Shown here one piece after another: positions 52,731-61,846 of a stretch of DNA of 64,000 bases. The stretch lies in contig NZ_JAPEPB010000001.1 of the NCBI RefSeq assembly GCF_026340565.1, forward strand, positions 6,422,001 through 6,486,000, given 5' to 3'. The notes beneath the pieces are model-generated. The model worked only from the letters and a program-made list of their open reading frames with translations, was not told the origin of the DNA and searched no databases. Each line of letters begins with the position of its first letter. Positions within the stretch are counted from its first letter, which is position 1. Origin of the DNA: Kitasatospora sp. NBC_01287 (GTDB lineage Bacteria > Actinomycetota > Actinomycetes > Streptomycetales > Streptomycetaceae). The translations under genes and the position numbers were made by a program.

Positions 52731-52910
52731 GCATCCCCCTCGCACGCGTCCTGACCCAACGTCAGCATGCCGACCGGGCGGGCGGCAAGACCGCGGCCGA
52801 CCGGGCCGGTCCGGGGTTACCGGACAGGAGGGCCTCGGCGGGCTACGGTTGGGGCGACACAGGTGTGGCGCAGTGGTGGTCGGCATCGCCGACGGACCAG
52901 GGGGTGGGGC

Positions 52911-55055
52911 GTGGTGGATCCGCTGTCGGTCACGGCGGTCACGGGGGTGCTGAGCGCGATGAGCGCGAGCATGGCCACGGAGGCGGGCAAGGCGGTCTAC
53001 GAGTCCTTCGGCGCAGTGGTCCGGCGGGTGTTCGGCCGAGAGGTTCCGGCGCCCGCCGGGGCCAGGGAGCGGGCCGAGTTGGCCGCGCTGATCGTGGAGC
53101 GGGTGCGACAGGAACCTGAGCAGGCCCGGGTGCTGGCGCAGTGGATGGGCGCTCAGGGCGCGGTGGGCGGTCCGGTCGGTCACGGCGTGCCGGCGCTGCT
53201 CCCGCCGTCGGCCCGCTTCTTCACCGACCGTGCGAGGCAGTTGGCCGCCCTTGAGCGCGAGGCGGCGCGCAAACCGGACGGACGGGGTCGGCTCGCGGCG
53301 CTGGTCGGGCCCGAACTGATCGGGACCACCGCACTGGCCGTCCACTTCGGCCACCGGGAGGTCGAGCGCTTCCCCGACGGTCAGCTCTACGCCGACCTGC
53401 GCGGTGGCTCGCTGGGTTCCTCGCCCGAACCGACCGTTGTCCTGCGGTACTTCCTGAGTCGGCTGGGCGTGCCCGACCCGCGGATCCCGCCCGTGCTGGA
53501 GGACCGGGTCGATCTCTACCGCACACTGCTCGCCGAGCGGCGCCTGCTGGTGGTCCTGGATCACGCCCAGTCCGCCGCCCAGGTCCGCCCGCTGATCACA
53601 ACCGCCCCGGGGGTGTTCACCGTGGTGATCGCCCGCCGCCCCCTGACGGGGCTGGAGGCGGTGCTGATCGAGGTCGGGCCGCTGCCCGACCGGGATGCCA
53701 AGCGCCTGCTCACCGACCTGGCGGGCAAGCAGGCGGTCGCCGCGGCCCGCGCCACCCTGCCCGCCGTGCTGGAGCGCTGCGCCGGTTCTCCGTTCGCGCT
53801 GCGGTCGGCCGCCCAGTACCTCACCGCAGTGCCGCCGGCGCGGAACGGTGCCGCCGCGGTGGACCCGGTGCGGGCCGCCATCGAGGACCGCTACCGGGAG
53901 TTCGACCCGCGCCTCGCCTCCTTCTACCGGTGCAACGCGCTGCGCCCGTGGCCCGCCATCGGCGTCGCCTCGGCGGCGGCGGCCGCCGGGGTGCCGCGCG
54001 ATCAGGCGGCGCGGATGCTCGCCGAACTCACCGATCTGGGCCTGCTGGAGCAGACCGCCGCCGGCCGCTTCCGCTACCGTCCGGCGGCGCGCGCGCATGC
54101 CGAGCAGGAGGCGCTGCGGGAGGTGGGCCCGGCGGCCCGGCTCGCGGCGACGGCCGGGGCCATCGAGCGCTACCTGCGCTTCGCGGTCCAGGCGGACTAC
54201 GCGGCGCTGCCCAAGCGCTGGCACGTCGGACCCCTCTTCTCGCAGCTCGGCCCGGGCCGGTACGAGGGGGAGGGAGCGGCCCTCGAAGCTCTGGGAGCGG
54301 AGCTGGGGAACCTCCTCGAAGCGGTGCGCGCCGCCGAGGAGTTGGGGGACCCGGACACCGTCTGCCAGCTGGTCGAGGCGCTCTGGGCAGTTCAGTTGAA
54401 AGCCGGTCAGATCGACCTCATGCTCCCCGCTCTGCGGTCCGGAGCCCGGGCCGCGGGCCTGCTGCGCGATCTCGATCCGCGGATGGTCGCGCGGATGCAC
54501 ACCCAGCTCGCTTTCGGCCTGATGGAGGCGCAGCTCTACGACGAGGCCGAGGTCCAGCTGCTCGCGGCCGCCGACGCCGCCCGGGCGACTGGCCAACTGG
54601 TGGGCCAGGCAACGGCGCTGGAGTCGCTGGGCCTGCTGCGCCTGCGGCAGTGGCGGTTCCGGGCCGCGCTGGCCTGCTTCGACGATGCCGGCCAGGTGCT
54701 GGACGGCATCGCCGAGGGCGATCCGGGTGCCCAGGACCTGCCGCGGGCCCGGGCCTTGCTCCAACGCCACTGCGGGCGGGCGCGACGCGGGCTGGGAGAT
54801 CTGGCGCAGGCCGATGACCTGCTCACCGGCGCGCTGGCGTTCTTCCGCGGCGGCGAGGGCGGCGAGGGCGGTGAGCAGTACAACGCCGCCCGCACGCTCA
54901 GCGACCTCGCCGAGACCCGCCTGCTGGCCGGACGCCCCGCCGAGGCGCTGAGCCTGATCGAGGAGGCCGCCGCGATCCTCGCCGGGGAGCGGGCGGACGT
55001 CCACCTCATCGACCTCGGCGTGCTGCGTCGGCGTTGCCAGGAAGCACTGCGGTGA
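52911..55055 (+). CDS. NB-ARC/TPR protein with degenerate P-loop
   Basis: A 714-residue STAND-like protein. A short N-terminal helical region (SAMSASMATEAGKAVYESFG) is followed by an NB-ARC-like ATPase core (about 100-300): FFTDRARQLAALEREA, then LVGPELIGTTALAVHFGHRE at the Walker A position, where the Lys of GKT is replaced (GTT), and RLLVVLDHAQSAAQ as Walker B. A winged-helix segment precedes C-terminal TPRs (about 440-710). Loss of the Lys suggests weak or no ATP hydrolysis. GTG 52911 or 52914; G-rich ribosome site. Its end overlaps the convergent gene by 50 bp. Confidence 0.82.
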   Translation: MVDPLSVTAVTGVLSAMSASMATEAGKAVYESFGAVVRRVFGREVPAPAGARERAELAALIVERVRQEPEQARVLAQWMGAQGAVGGPVGHGVPALLPPSARFFTDRARQLAALEREAARKPDGRGRLAALVGPELIGTTALAVHFGHREVERFPDGQLYADLRGGSLGSSPEPTVVLRYFLSRLGVPDPRIPPVLEDRVDLYRTLLAERRLLVVLDHAQSAAQVRPLITTAPGVFTVVIARRPLTGLEAVLIEVGPLPDRDAKRLLTDLAGKQAVAAARATLPAVLERCAGSPFALRSAAQYLTAVPPARNGAAAVDPVRAAIEDRYREFDPRLASFYRCNALRPWPAIGVASAAAAAGVPRDQAARMLAELTDLGLLEQTAAGRFRYRPAARAHAEQEALREVGPAARLAATAGAIERYLRFAVQADYAALPKRWHVGPLFSQLGPGRYEGEGAALEALGAELGNLLEAVRAAEELGDPDTVCQLVEALWAVQLKAGQIDLMLPALRSGARAAGLLRDLDPRMVARMHTQLAFGLMEAQLYDEAEVQLLAAADAARATGQLVGQATALESLGLLRLRQWRFRAALACFDDAGQVLDGIAEGDPGAQDLPRARALLQRHCGRARRGLGDLAQADDLLTGALAFFRGGEGGEGGEQYNAARTLSDLAETRLLAGRPAEALSLIEEAAAILAGERADVHLIDLGVLRRRCQEALR

Positions 55056-56793
55056 CCCGGACCCGGTCGCAGCCCGCCCCGGTGCGCACGGTCAACTCCA
55101 GGTCGGGAGTCGCGGCTCGGCCGGAGCCCAGCCAGGCGAGCAGCGCGGAGGCGTGCGCGGCCGGGTCGGCGCCGGCCGGGTCGGCGGTCAGGCGGTACAG
55201 CGTGCCGTCGCGGTGCAGTGCTGTGCAGCTGCCCGGCTCGGTGAGGTAGGCCGCCAGAGTGCAGGAGGGGTACTGCTCCAGGACCTCGGTGGCCCACTCG
55301 GCCGGGTGGCCCAGGCGCGGGTCGTGGGCGGGTCCGTGGCGCAGGATCACGTCGGCCAGCGCGAGCACGCCCGGGTCGAGGGTGTCCTCGGGCACGGCCA
55401 GATGGCCTTCGCCGTGGCCCTGCGGCTCGTGTCGCGGGTCGGCGTAGCGGTGCAGGCCGATCAGGGGGCCGTCGGCTCCGCCGATCACTCGGGTCAGCAC
55501 CCGCAGCGGCGCGGTGCGCGCCGCCGGCTCGTGGGGCGGCAGGGGGAGCGGGTCCAGCACCGCCGCTCCGGCCGGCTCGGGGATGCCGATCAGGCGGTAG
55601 AAGAGCTCCCGCAGCAGCCCGGCGGACTGCCCGGGGGCCGAACTGGTCAGCTCCGCCGGGCCCGGGACCGGGAGATGCTCGCGGACGGCGTTCGCCAGCT
55701 GCGGGAGCAGCGCGGCGAAGGGGTCCAGCCGGGGTGCCCGCCGCACGAAGTCGGCCACCGGGGAGTCGGTGCCGAGTGCCTCCAGTGGCGCCGCGCCGAG
55801 CAGTACGGGTGTGCCCAGGGCCGCGGCGTAGTAGGAGACCGAGCCGAAGTCGCCGAGCACGAGGTCGGCGGCGATCAGCGCCTGGCGCCAGCCGTCCAGC
55901 GGGTCGATCAGGGTCAGGCCGGCCCGGCGTGCCCGGTCGAGCCACAGGCGGATCTGGCCGGCGCCGTGGCCGTGCCAGATGTTGGGGTGCAGCACGGCGG
56001 CGAGGCGGTACTCGTCGACCGGCAGCTCCTCGGTCAACCGGGGGAGCAGGAGCGGCAGTACGTCCGCCGGGCCGCCGTCACCGAAGAGCGAGGTCGGGTT
56101 CCAGGTGGAGTTGAGCAGGACGAGCCGCTGCCCCGGCCGCACACCCAGCGCGCGCCGGTACCGCTCGCGGTAGCGGCGGGCGGCCAGGATCCGGTCGAAG
56201 CACGGGTCGCCGCCCAGCACAGCGGTGGGGACCGCTTCGGGGCAGGCCTCGCGCAGCCGGTCGAGCTGCTCGGGGTGGGAGAGCACCATCGCGTCCGCGA
56301 TCGGGGCGCCGTCGGCGAGCAGCCACTCCGGGGCGAGGCCGAAGACCGGTGTCCGGTGTCCGGTGTCCGGTGTCCGGTGTCCGGTGTCCGGTGTCCGGTG
56401 TCCGGTGTCCGGTGTCCGGAGCCTCTTATTGTATCCGACGCCGTGCGAAAGGACAGCCAACTTCCCCTCAATGGAGCCGAGTTGGCCGCCGAAGCTGGCC
56501 GATATCGCCAGGTCGACCGGGACCCGTACGGCCTGCTCCCAGGGGAGGACCGGCACCCCGACCGACGCCAGCAGATCCGCGACGCCCGACTGGAACGGCG
56601 ACGATCCCGTGCAGCCGGCCAGCAGTTGGACGCGCAGGTCGTCGCGGAAGAGCGGGATGACATCGAGCAGGCGCGTCGCAGCCGTCACGTTGTGTACGAC
56701 CAGCAGAACTCGCCTGCACCGTCCGCGAGTAGCCCAGCTGCGCGAGTCATCGCCGACCGGCACGCGGATCCAGCCGTCCGACCGCTCGCCCAA
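55006..56793 (-). CDS. GT-B glycosyl/glycerophosphotransferase-like protein with repeat insertion
   Basis: A 595-residue protein. RRVLLVVHNVTAATRLLDVI, ISASFGGQLGSIEGKLAVLS and VLLNSTWNPTSLFGDGGPAD resemble the CDP-glycerol glycerophosphotransferase / GT-B group; LIAADLVLGDFGSVSYYAAA and LGTPVLLGAAP are the nucleotide-binding C-lobe. A triple RTPDTGH heptapeptide from ten DNA heptamers interrupts the N-lobe. TTG 56793 is supported by GGAGGAG 7 nt upstream. Last 200 residues form an additional domain of unknown nature. Confidence 0.75.
   Translation of the reverse strand: MGERSDGWIRVPVGDDSRSWATRGRCRRVLLVVHNVTAATRLLDVIPLFRDDLRVQLLAGCTGSSPFQSGVADLLASVGVPVLPWEQAVRVPVDLAISASFGGQLGSIEGKLAVLSHGVGYNKRLRTPDTGHRTPDTGHRTPDTGHRTPVFGLAPEWLLADGAPIADAMVLSHPEQLDRLREACPEAVPTAVLGGDPCFDRILAARRYRERYRRALGVRPGQRLVLLNSTWNPTSLFGDGGPADVLPLLLPRLTEELPVDEYRLAAVLHPNIWHGHGAGQIRLWLDRARRAGLTLIDPLDGWRQALIAADLVLGDFGSVSYYAAALGTPVLLGAAPLEALGTDSPVADFVRRAPRLDPFAALLPQLANAVREHLPVPGPAELTSSAPGQSAGLLRELFYRLIGIPEPAGAAVLDPLPLPPHEPAARTAPLRVLTRVIGGADGPLIGLHRYADPRHEPQGHGEGHLAVPEDTLDPGVLALADVILRHGPAHDPRLGHPAEWATEVLEQYPSCTLAAYLTEPGSCTALHRDGTLYRLTADPAGADPAAHASALLAWLGSGRAATPDLELTVRTGAGCDRVRVTAVLPGNADAARRGR
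56348..56417. repeat. Ten tandem copies of GGTGTCC inside a coding region
   Basis: Seventy bp of perfect heptanucleotide repeat within the gene at 55,006-56,793. The unit is not a multiple of three, so gain or loss of one copy shifts the reading frame; loss of three copies keeps it. This is the sequence pattern of a slipped-strand phase-variable locus. Confidence 0.95.
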
Positions 56794-56948
56794 TGCGGCA
56801 CTCCTCCGTCGACGTTGATCGGGCCGCTCGCGGGCGTCCGGCGCTCATCAACCTACCCGCTCCCCCGCTCCCCTGGGTGCGAGCGGTCACCTCCCCGTCG
56901 AACACGGCTCGGACGCCGGACGCCGGACCTCGGACGCCGCCCGGGCGG

Positions 56949-57212
56949 TCAGCGCGCCGTGAAGGCCGCCCGCACCGCGGCGAGGGCGTCGTCCAGGGTG
57001 GCCGCGATCCGTTCGTGTCCGGTGCAGCCGTCGTCCTCCCCGGGGTCGGTGGTCCAGCCGTAGCCGGTGTCGGGGTGGCCGTCGATGGTGGCCGAGTGCG
57101 CGGCGCCACTGACGGCGATCGCCACGTTGCCGCCGGGGAACTCGGTGACCTCGGTGTGCACGTCTCCCAGGACGCGTCGAACGGCGTCGCGGGTGGTCTG
57201 CTCGGTGGTCAT
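56949..57212 (-). CDS. Small hypothetical protein
   Basis: An 87-residue soluble protein from ATG 57212 with GGAGG 8 nt upstream. It reads as alternating strands (VHTEVTEFPGGNVAIAVSGA, SATIDGHPDTGYGWTTDPGE) then a C-terminal helix (IAATLDDALAAVRAAFTAR). Small single-domain proteins of this sort are frequent in streptomycetes; I do not recognise a family. Confidence 0.65.
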   Translation of the reverse strand: MTTEQTTRDAVRRVLGDVHTEVTEFPGGNVAIAVSGAAHSATIDGHPDTGYGWTTDPGEDDGCTGHERIAATLDDALAAVRAAFTAR

Positions 57213-57363
57213 GGGTGTTGCCTCCTCCGAGGTCGTCAGCGCAGCGCCACCGGGTGCGGGGCCCGGCGGGGTCGATCCGCGCGGCACTCCTGCAGCCGAT
57301 GGTAGCCGCGTCCAGGCCGACGACGCGCTCGCGGTGGACGATGCCGTCTCCGCGGCCGCGCCG

Positions 57364-58113
57364 CTACCGCGTGCCCGGGGCGCCGGCGATGGTGGCGTCG
57401 ATGCCCGCGAGGGCGAGGTCCAAACCCTGGGCGAAGCGGCGGTCGCGAGCGGCGGCGGAGTTGTGGCCGACGGCGTCGATGAGTTCCGCGTGCTCGGCGT
57501 AGCGGGTGTCGGCCTGCTCGACGAGGCCGTGGACGACCTTGTGGAACTCCTCCTCGGGCAGGCCGGAGCTGCGGACCCGGACCAGCCACTGGGATTCGAG
57601 CAGGGCGAAGCCGTAGGTGTACTCGAAGATCAGTCCGAGCGCGGCGCCCAGCCGGTCGGGAGTGAGGCCGGTGCGGGTGATGGCGTCGATGGCACTGGTC
57701 GACAAGAGCAGCGCGTTGGGGCCCAGCGGCAGGAACTGGCCTGCCAGTTGGGCGGCCCAGGGGTGCTGCTGGAAGCAGCGGCGGTACTCGTGTGCCAGGG
57801 TGCGCAGCTGCTCGCGCCAGTTGTCGTGGTCCGTCGGCGGGGCGACGGCCATCCGGCCGAGGACGTCGTCCAGGGCGAGTTCGAGCAGTTCGTCCTTGGT
57901 GTCGAGGTACCAGTAGACCGACATCGCGGTGACGTCGAGGGTGGCCGCCAGTCTGCGCATGGAGAAGGCCTGCACACCGTCCGCGTCCAGCAGGTCCACC
58001 GTGGCGCCGACGATCCGGTCCCGGCTCAGGCCGCTGGGGGCGGCTCCGTGCTTGCGGGTCCTGGGCGGCTTCACCCAGATGCTGACCGCCGGGTCGCGGG
58101 GCTTGTCGGCCAT
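57364..58113 (-). CDS. TetR family regulator (TetR_C_1 type)
   Basis: A 249-residue regulator. LSRDRIVGATVDLLDADGVQ, then AFSMRRLAATLDVTAMSVYW and YLDTKDELLELALDD are the helix-turn-helix region of the tetracycline-repressor-type subgroup, with a large C-terminal drug-binding domain. It lies downstream of the exporter gene at 58,230 on the same strand and is probably its regulator. ATG 58113. Confidence 0.9.
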   Translation of the reverse strand: MADKPRDPAVSIWVKPPRTRKHGAAPSGLSRDRIVGATVDLLDADGVQAFSMRRLAATLDVTAMSVYWYLDTKDELLELALDDVLGRMAVAPPTDHDNWREQLRTLAHEYRRCFQQHPWAAQLAGQFLPLGPNALLLSTSAIDAITRTGLTPDRLGAALGLIFEYTYGFALLESQWLVRVRSSGLPEEEFHKVVHGLVEQADTRYAEHAELIDAVGHNSAAARDRRFAQGLDLALAGIDATIAGAPGTR

Positions 58114-58190
58114 GCGCTGTCCTTCACCTCATTGCTGCGCGGCCGCTGGGTGGCGGACCGTGCAGTGATCGTAAGCGGCGCGCCCCACCA

Positions 58191-58218
58191 CCGGCACCGG
58201 GGCGCGCCCCGGTGCCGG
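58191..58218. terminator. 28-bp perfect palindrome between exporter and tetR
   Basis: CCGGCACCGGGGCG directly followed by its reverse complement, just after the exporter stop codon at 58230. It can fold into a hairpin with a short GCGC loop and probably ends exporter transcription. Confidence 0.8.
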
Positions 58219-58229
58219 GGCACCCGCGG

Positions 58230-59777
58230 TCAGCCCGCCTGGGCCGCCGCTCCGGCCGCTCCGGCCGCGTCGGCCGGTTGCGCCGGGATGGCGGGTGCCG
58301 CGGGCCGGCCGCCGGCCCGGCTGAGCAGCCAGCCGGCCAGGAGGCCGCCGAGCAGCACCGCGACCGCGCCGATCAGCTGGCTGCTGGTCAGGCTGTCGGT
58401 GAAGGCGGCGCGGACCCGCTCGGCGGCGCCGGGCCCCGCCGCGTCGAGCGCGGCGGGCAGCGAGCGGGCCGCGGCCGGTGGCAGCCGCGCCGGCAGCCGG
58501 CCGGCGAACCCGGCGGTGAGTACGGCGCCCAGCACGGCGACGCCGAGCGAGTTGCCCAGTTCGCTGAGCGTGCCCATCAGGCCGGAGCCGACCCCGGCCT
58601 TCTCCGGCGGGATCGAGCCCATCACCGAGACGGCCATCGCGGGCTGCGCGAAGGCCACGCCGATGCCCATCAGCACCAGGCCGAGCAGCACGCCCGGGTA
58701 GGAGTCGTGGCGTCCGAAGAGGGCGATCGCGGCCAGTCCGGCTGCCAGTAGGGCCAGTCCCGCGGCGATGGCGGCGGGTGGCCTGAGCCCGAGCCGCGTG
58801 GTCAGCCGTACCCCGGTCCCGGTCAGGTTGAGCGCGACGATGGTCAGGGCCATCGGGGCGGTGCGCAGACCGGCCGAGAGCGGGTCGTAGCCCAGTACGA
58901 ACTGCAGGTGCTCGGTGAGCAGGAAGAGCGAGCCGCCCATCCCGAAGCTGACCAGCACGCCGCCTGAGACCGCGCCGCGGAACCGGGGGTCGCGGAAGAA
59001 CGCCAGGTCCAGCAGCGGGTGCTCGATCCGGCGCTCCCAGAGCAGGAAGAGCAGCAGCATGAGCAGGCCGAGGCCGCCGGCGAGCAGCGTCCCCGGGGCG
59101 GTCCAGCCGCTGCCCGGGCCCTGGATCACCGCGTACACCACGCCGACCAGGCCGGCCGTGGAGAGCGCGGCGCCGAGCAGGTCGGGGCGCGCCCCGCGCG
59201 GGTCCTTGGACTCGGGGACCAGGCGCGCCACCGCGAGCAGGCCGAGCGCGGCGACCGGCAGGTTGACCAGGAAGACCGAGCCCCACCAGAACTGGGCGAG
59301 CAGCGCGCCGCCTGTCACCGGTCCGAGCGCGAAGCCCAGGGAGGCGATCGCGCTCCAGACGGCGATCGCTCTGGGCTGCTCCTCGGCGTCGAAGACGCGC
59401 ACCACGATGGCCAGGCTGGTGGCCAGCAGCAGGCTGCCGCCGACCCCCATGCCCGCGCGGGCGGCGATCAGCTGACCAGGGGTGCCGGCCAGCGCGGCGC
59501 CGAGCGAGCCGACCCCGAAGACCGCAAGGCCGAGCAACTGGACCCGCTTGCGGCCGTACCGGTCGGCCAGCCCGCCGGCGGCGATCAGCAGGCCGGCCTG
59601 GGCGAGTGAGTAGGCGCCGACCACCCACTGGGTCTGCGCGGTGGTCGCGCCCAACTCCTTGGTGAGCGAGGGGACGGCGACGTTGAGGATGGTGTTGTCG
59701 AGCACCACGACGAGCTGGGCGAGGCAGATCACGGTGAGGATCACCCACCGGTCGGGCCTGCGGTCGGTTCGGGGCAT
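58230..59777 (-). CDS. DHA2-family MFS drug exporter (14 TMS)
   Basis: A 515-residue proton-driven exporter of the EmrB/QacA type. VVLDNTILNVAVPSL is motif D1, GGLADRYGRKRVQLLGL motif A, and GPVTGGALLAQFWWGSVFL motif C-like, with 14 hydrophobic segments in all. Typical substrates are lipophilic drugs. ATG 59777 is preceded on its strand by two 18-bp tandem repeats that look like repressor sites. Regulator gene 57,364 follows. Confidence 0.93.
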   Translation of the reverse strand: MPRTDRRPDRWVILTVICLAQLVVVLDNTILNVAVPSLTKELGATTAQTQWVVGAYSLAQAGLLIAAGGLADRYGRKRVQLLGLAVFGVGSLGAALAGTPGQLIAARAGMGVGGSLLLATSLAIVVRVFDAEEQPRAIAVWSAIASLGFALGPVTGGALLAQFWWGSVFLVNLPVAALGLLAVARLVPESKDPRGARPDLLGAALSTAGLVGVVYAVIQGPGSGWTAPGTLLAGGLGLLMLLLFLLWERRIEHPLLDLAFFRDPRFRGAVSGGVLVSFGMGGSLFLLTEHLQFVLGYDPLSAGLRTAPMALTIVALNLTGTGVRLTTRLGLRPPAAIAAGLALLAAGLAAIALFGRHDSYPGVLLGLVLMGIGVAFAQPAMAVSVMGSIPPEKAGVGSGLMGTLSELGNSLGVAVLGAVLTAGFAGRLPARLPPAAARSLPAALDAAGPGAAERVRAAFTDSLTSSQLIGAVAVLLGGLLAGWLLSRAGGRPAAPAIPAQPADAAGAAGAAAQAG

Positions 59778-59794
59778 GGGGGAGGCGGCACCTT

Positions 59795-59830
59795 CCTGTA
59801 CGGCGTATAAGGCCTGTACAGCGTATAAGG
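59795..59830. promoter_or_regulatory. Tandem 18-bp operator-like repeats before the exporter
   Basis: CCTGTACGGCGTATAAGG (59795-59812) and CCTGTACAGCGTATAAGG (59813-59830) are adjacent and differ by one base. Each contains GTAC-N3-GTAT. They lie 18-53 bp upstream of the exporter start, overlapping the expected promoter. Confidence 0.75.
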
Positions 59831-59867
59831 GCGGGGTCGCCGAGCGCCAACAGATGAACCGGGCCCG

Positions 59868-60575
59868 TCAGTAGTCCAGCCCGGGGTACCAGTCGCCGCG
59901 CCCACCCGGGGTCAGGTCCAGCAGGTGCCAGACGGGCGACAGCAGGTCGATGCCGCGCTCCTCGATGTCGTCGGCCAGTGCCGGGCGGGCGGAGTACTGG
60001 TGGCGCAGCGTGCCGTCCGCGTCCTTGGTGAAGACCGAGACCGTGGAGTCCTGGTTGCCTGCCGCGTCCTCGCTGCCCAGGTCGTACTTGAAGGTGCCGG
60101 CCCCGCAGCTGAGCAGCCGAAGCCGCTCCCAGCCGCGCCGCCGGGCGTGCGCGCGCAACTGCTGGGGATCGGCGGCGGCCACCACGGCGAAGTCGGCGGT
60201 GCGGGTCAGGTGGTGGGCGACCGCGTTGAAGCCGTCGAGCCACATGGTGCACATCGGGCACGGGCTCTGCTGCAGCTTGCCGTACATGAACTGGTAGACC
60301 ACCAGCGCGCGTCCGGGTGCGGTGAACAGCTCGCTGAGCCGCACCGGCCGCACCGGCCCGTCGTCCTGGTCCAGCCAGGGCGGCCCCTCCAGGAAGGTGT
60401 GGTCCTCGACCGCCGGGCCGGGTGGCAACTCCCGCCGCCGCTGCGCCACCCGCTCCCGTTGGCGCATCAACTCCACTTCGGAAAGCCGGAGTTCCTCGCG
60501 GGCCCGGGTGTACTGCGGTGACTCGTCGGGCAGCCGGGTGCCGTACGGGCGGAAGGGGACGGGGGAGGAGGTCAC
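59868..60575 (-). CDS. DUF899 family thioredoxin-like protein
   Basis: A 235-residue protein of the DUF899 family. GKLQQSPCPMCTMWLDGFNA holds the CPMC pair like a thioredoxin active site; VVYQFMYG and DFAVVAAADPQQLRAHARRR are family strands, FKYDLGSED is the later conserved block. Function unproven; redox activity is inferred from the CxxC. GTG 60575 has GGGGGAGGAG upstream. Confidence 0.88.
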   Translation of the reverse strand: MTSSPVPFRPYGTRLPDESPQYTRAREELRLSEVELMRQRERVAQRRRELPPGPAVEDHTFLEGPPWLDQDDGPVRPVRLSELFTAPGRALVVYQFMYGKLQQSPCPMCTMWLDGFNAVAHHLTRTADFAVVAAADPQQLRAHARRRGWERLRLLSCGAGTFKYDLGSEDAAGNQDSTVSVFTKDADGTLRHQYSARPALADDIEERGIDLLSPVWHLLDLTPGGRGDWYPGLDY

Positions 60576-60701
60576 GGCGGCTCTCCGGGGCTCGGGGGCT
60601 GGTACCCGGCCAGCCTCGGCCGGGTACCGGAGCCCGGCAAGCGGTCCGCCGCCGCCCGGGTGAGCGGTCCGCGTCCGGCGGGATCCCGGCCGACGGGGGG
60701 C

Positions 60702-61727
60702 TCAGCCGGCCGGCGGTTCGAAGAGCAGGGTCAGGCCGTCGAGCAGGCGCGCCAGGACGAACTCGAAGAGCTGGTCGAGATCGAGGTCGAAGTCCTCCTC
60801 GCCGGTGGCGGAGTCCAACTGCCCCATCAGGCTGCCGAAGCGCGGGAACTCGCCACTGGCGAGCGTGCTGAGCAGCACGCCCTCCTGCGAGGCCATCCAC
60901 TCCTCGTCGGTCATCTCCCCTTCCTGGGACTGGAGTTCCAGGTTGACGGCGATGCCGCGGATGACGGCGAAGAACATGATGTGCAGGTAGAGCTGCGTGG
61001 TGGGCGGCAGTTCGAACGGTGCCACGGTGTCGAGCACGAACTCGCCGTGCCGCAGGGCGCCGGGCAGCGGGACGGGGCGGGTGAGCGAGATGGACCGGGC
61101 CAGCCAGGGGTGGCGGCGGTAGAGGGACCACTGCACCCGGGCGAGCGCGGCCAGTCGGGGGCGCCAGCCGGTGAGGGTGGCCGCCGGGAGCGGAGTGCTG
61201 AGCAGTACCGCGTCGGCCATCAGGTCGACCAGCTCCTCCTTGCTCGGCACATGGCGGTACAGGGCCATGGTGGCGACGCCCAGTTCGGCGGCGACCCGGC
61301 GCATCGAGAGCGGCGCCAGGCCCTCGGCGTCCGCCACGGCGATGGCGGCCTGGACGATCCGCTCGCGGTTCAGCCCCGGGTCGCCGGCGCGCGGTTCACG
61401 CCGCCGGGCGCGCGCGGGCGCCGGGGCGGGGGCCGCTGCGGGAGCGGGCTCGGCGGGCTCGGTCACGGGCGGTACGGGCGCGCCGGGGCCGCCATCCCCG
61501 TCCGCCCCCTCGGCGACCACCGTCCCCACCCCCGGGCGGGACTCGACCAGCCCCTCCTGCCGCAGCACCGCCAGCACCTTGGTCGCGGTGGCCATCGCCA
61601 CTCCCCACTCCTGCGTGATCCCGCGGGTCGACGGCACCCGGTCGCCCGGGCGCAGCGCGCCGGCGGCGATCCGCCCGCGCAGGTCGGCGGCGATCCGCAG
61701 GTAGGGCGGCACATCGGCGGCGGGCAC
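60702..61727 (-). CDS. GntR-TetR fusion regulator
   Basis: A 341-residue protein with two DNA-binding domains. Residues 1-72 are a GntR winged helix (YLRIAADLRGRIAAGALRPG, DRVPSTRGITQEWGVAMATA, LRQEGLVESRPGVGTVV). After a Pro/Ala linker, residues about 118-341 are a TetR-type regulator (RERIVQAAIAVADAEGLAPL, MRRVAAELGVATMALYRHVP) with a TetR_C_1 ligand domain. GTG 61727 with AGGAG 5 nt upstream. Divergent from the exporter at 61,922, its probable target. Confidence 0.9.
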   Translation of the reverse strand: MPAADVPPYLRIAADLRGRIAAGALRPGDRVPSTRGITQEWGVAMATATKVLAVLRQEGLVESRPGVGTVVAEGADGDGGPGAPVPPVTEPAEPAPAAAPAPAPARARRREPRAGDPGLNRERIVQAAIAVADAEGLAPLSMRRVAAELGVATMALYRHVPSKEELVDLMADAVLLSTPLPAATLTGWRPRLAALARVQWSLYRRHPWLARSISLTRPVPLPGALRHGEFVLDTVAPFELPPTTQLYLHIMFFAVIRGIAVNLELQSQEGEMTDEEWMASQEGVLLSTLASGEFPRFGSLMGQLDSATGEEDFDLDLDQLFEFVLARLLDGLTLLFEPPAG

Positions 61728-61846
61728 GGGGTCTCCTGGTCGGTCGGCGGACGCTTCTCACCGAGTGTACTAGTGCGCTGAGCGATTGCCCAGCGGGGGT
61801 TCGCAGAAGCCGCTTGAGGTCTGCCTGTTGCGTGCCGCACTGCACT

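Noticed and set aside
51705..55004. A 1,099-codon minus-strand frame extending the NERD gene far upstream
   Set aside because: The upstream 750 codons lie opposite the NB-ARC/TPR gene and have no family features; ATG 52730 has a good ribosome site.
58129..61131. A 1,000-codon minus-strand frame across the exporter and DUF899 genes
   Set aside because: Pro/Arg/Ala noise in an alternative frame of two well-recognised genes.
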